Part shown: one piece after another, positions 32,339 through 33,434 of the stretch
Position numbering within the stretch: position 1 is the stretch's first letter
How the letters are laid out: the number at the start of each line of letters is the position of its first letter
Assembly: GCF_001613365.1 (NCBI RefSeq)
Contig: NZ_BDCF01000028.1
Coordinates: 1 to 33,434, forward strand
Direction: 5' to 3'
From: Nocardia xishanensis NBRC 101358
GTDB taxonomy: Bacteria > Actinomycetota > Actinomycetes > Mycobacteriales > Mycobacteriaceae
Length of the DNA: 33,434 nt
The notes under the pieces: model-generated
The model's database searches: none
Told to the model about the DNA's origin: nothing
The model's input: only the letters and a program-made list of their open reading frames with translations
Translations under genes and position numbers: made by a program

Positions 32339-33434
32339 TCAGATCGTGGCGAGGGCCGCGGTGGCCGCGGGCATGGCGGCGGCGCGGTCCTCAGGAACCA
32401 GGCCGATGCGGGTGCGTCGATCGAGCAGGTCGTCGACGTGCAGCGCGCCCTCGTGGGAAAGCGCGAAGGCGAATTCGGCTCCGGTGACGTCCATTCCGGG
32501 GGCGACCGGCTCGCGCAGAGCCGGGTCGAGGGCGGCGAGGGCGGCGACGGCGGGCGCTTCGCTGCCGTAGCGTTCCACCAGCAGCGGGGCCGCGGCGAGC
32601 CGATCACGTGCCGCGCCGGAGACCGCGCCGACCAGCGGCAGCCGTTTGGTCGGGCAGGGCGCCGCGACGAGGCGGGCGTGGCGCACCGCCGCGTCGACGA
32701 CGTCCTCGGCCATCCGGCGGTACGTGGTGAGCTTGCCGCCGACGATGGTGATCACGCCGGTCGGCGAGGTCAGCACCGCGTGCTCGCGGGAGATGTCGGC
32801 GGTGCTGCCGTCGGCGGTCTTCAGCAAGGGGCGCAAGCCCGCGTACCGACCGCGAATGTCCGCGTGCGTCAGTGGTTCTCGCAGCACGGTGTTGATGGTG
32901 TCGAGCAGGAAGTCCACCTCGGCCTCGGTGGGCTGCGGTTCGTCGGGCACCGGGCCCGGCGCGTCTTCGTCGGTCAAGCCGAGGTACACCCGCCCGTGCG
33001 CGGCGGGGAAGGCGAAGACGAACCGGCTGGTGCTGCCGGGCACCGGCACGGTCAGCGCGGCGCTGAGCCCGCCGAAGGACTCGGCGGAGAACACCAGGTG
33101 GGTGCCCCGGCTCGGACGCAGCTCGATGCTCGAGTCGACCTGGTCGGCCCACACGCCGGTGGCGTTGACGACGGCGCGTGGGCGCACGGAAAGGGTCTCG
33201 CCAGAGAGGGTGTCGCGCAGCGTGGCCGAGTCCCCGGTGACGTCGATCGCTTCCACCCTGGTCAGGACGGTCGCGCCTTGGGCGGCCGCGGTGCGGGCCA
33301 GCGCGACGACCAACCGCGCGTCGTCCACCAGCTGGCCGTCCCATGCCTCTAGTCCGCCGCGCAGACCCGCTCGGCGCACGGTCGGAGCCAAGCGCAGCGC
33401 CTCCGCGGCGGCGACCCGTCGCGACCGCGGCAGG
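32339..33434 (-). CDS. glpD: Glycerol-3-phosphate dehydrogenase (FAD), 5' end missing
   Basis: GlpD oxidises glycerol 3-phosphate to dihydroxyacetone phosphate at the membrane and passes electrons to quinone. The frame is open through the right edge (reading L-P-R-S-R-R-V-A-A-A-E-A-L-R before the TTG at 33391), so the N-terminal FAD motif lies outside. Visible family features are G-G-L-E-A-W-D-G-Q-L-V-D-D-A-R-L, R-P-R-A-V-V-N-A-T-G-V-W-A-D, the substrate-loop region R-P-S-R-G-T-H-L-V-F, G-R-V-Y-L-G-L-T-D, R-Y-A-G-L-R-P-L and I-V-G-G-K-L-T-T-Y-R-R-M-A. The C-terminal domain ends D-L-L-D-R-R-T-R-I-G. It appears intact so far as it is seen. Confidence 0.94.
   Translation of the reverse strand, partial: LPRSRRVAAAEALRLAPTVRRAGLRGGLEAWDGQLVDDARLVVALARTAAAQGATVLTRVEAIDVTGDSATLRDTLSGETLSVRPRAVVNATGVWADQVDSSIELRPSRGTHLVFSAESFGGLSAALTVPVPGSTSRFVFAFPAAHGRVYLGLTDEDAPGPVPDEPQPTEAEVDFLLDTINTVLREPLTHADIRGRYAGLRPLLKTADGSTADISREHAVLTSPTGVITIVGGKLTTYRRMAEDVVDAAVRHARLVAAPCPTKRLPLVGAVSGAARDRLAAAPLLVERYGSEAPAVAALAALDPALREPVAPGMDVTGAEFAFALSHEGALHVDDLLDRRTRIGLVPEDRAAAMPAATAALATI

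Overview
The window is high-GC actinobacterial DNA and most resembles Nocardia or a close relative in the Nocardiaceae. The reasons are a Mycobacterium-like gene order (DsbA-type mycothiol enzyme, rpiB, nei, lipP-like, tig, clpP1, clpP2, clpX), a mycobacterial-type integration host factor, an EspG-like type VII secretion protein, TANNNT -10 boxes and MIRU-like repeats. Both ends cut genes: a DsbA-family gene at the left and glpD at the right.

Region 1 (1-5.1 kb): the end of a DsbA-like gene, a membrane M48 metalloprotease with a PYG-rich cytoplasmic tail, a divergent rpiB-nei pair, a GGDEF diguanylate cyclase, then tRNA-Gly(TCC) and tRNA-Pro(TGG). Region 2 (5.1-10.5 kb): an FBP-type zinc-finger protein, peptide deformylase, a three-gene overlapping operon ending in an EspG-like protein preceded by a WXG/PPE-like protein, a DUF1801 protein and a LipP-type serine hydrolase. 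Region 3 (10.8-17.9 kb, all minus strand): phosphoketolase, a strong terminator, then the Hen1-Pnkp RNA-repair pair coupled by a 4-base overlap. Both repair proteins carry long low-complexity insertions.

Region 4 (18.0-23.5 kb): FKBP lipoprotein, trigger factor, ClpP1, ClpP2 and ClpX, a protein-folding and proteolysis block. Region 5 (23.5-26.0 kb): a STAS protein behind a SigB-like promoter, a ketosteroid isomerase behind a perfect match to the KstR operator consensus, mIHF and a small integral membrane protein. Region 6 (26.0-30.8 kb, minus strand): FHA protein, YdeP-type formate dehydrogenase and its sulfurtransferase FdhD. Between fdhF and fdhD lie three 80-bp tandem repeats, each encoding a coupled 27-codon mini-ORF. 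Region 7 (31.2 kb to end): GNAT acetyltransferase, a probable 38-aa membrane peptide and glpD.

The strongest unexpected signals are a two-locus MIRU-like repeat family (fdhF-fdhD and tig-clpP1), the KstR-box/isomerase pair, the insertion-bearing Hen1-Pnkp cassette and the EspG-PPE-like mini-operon. No insertion sequence, prophage or CRISPR array was seen.
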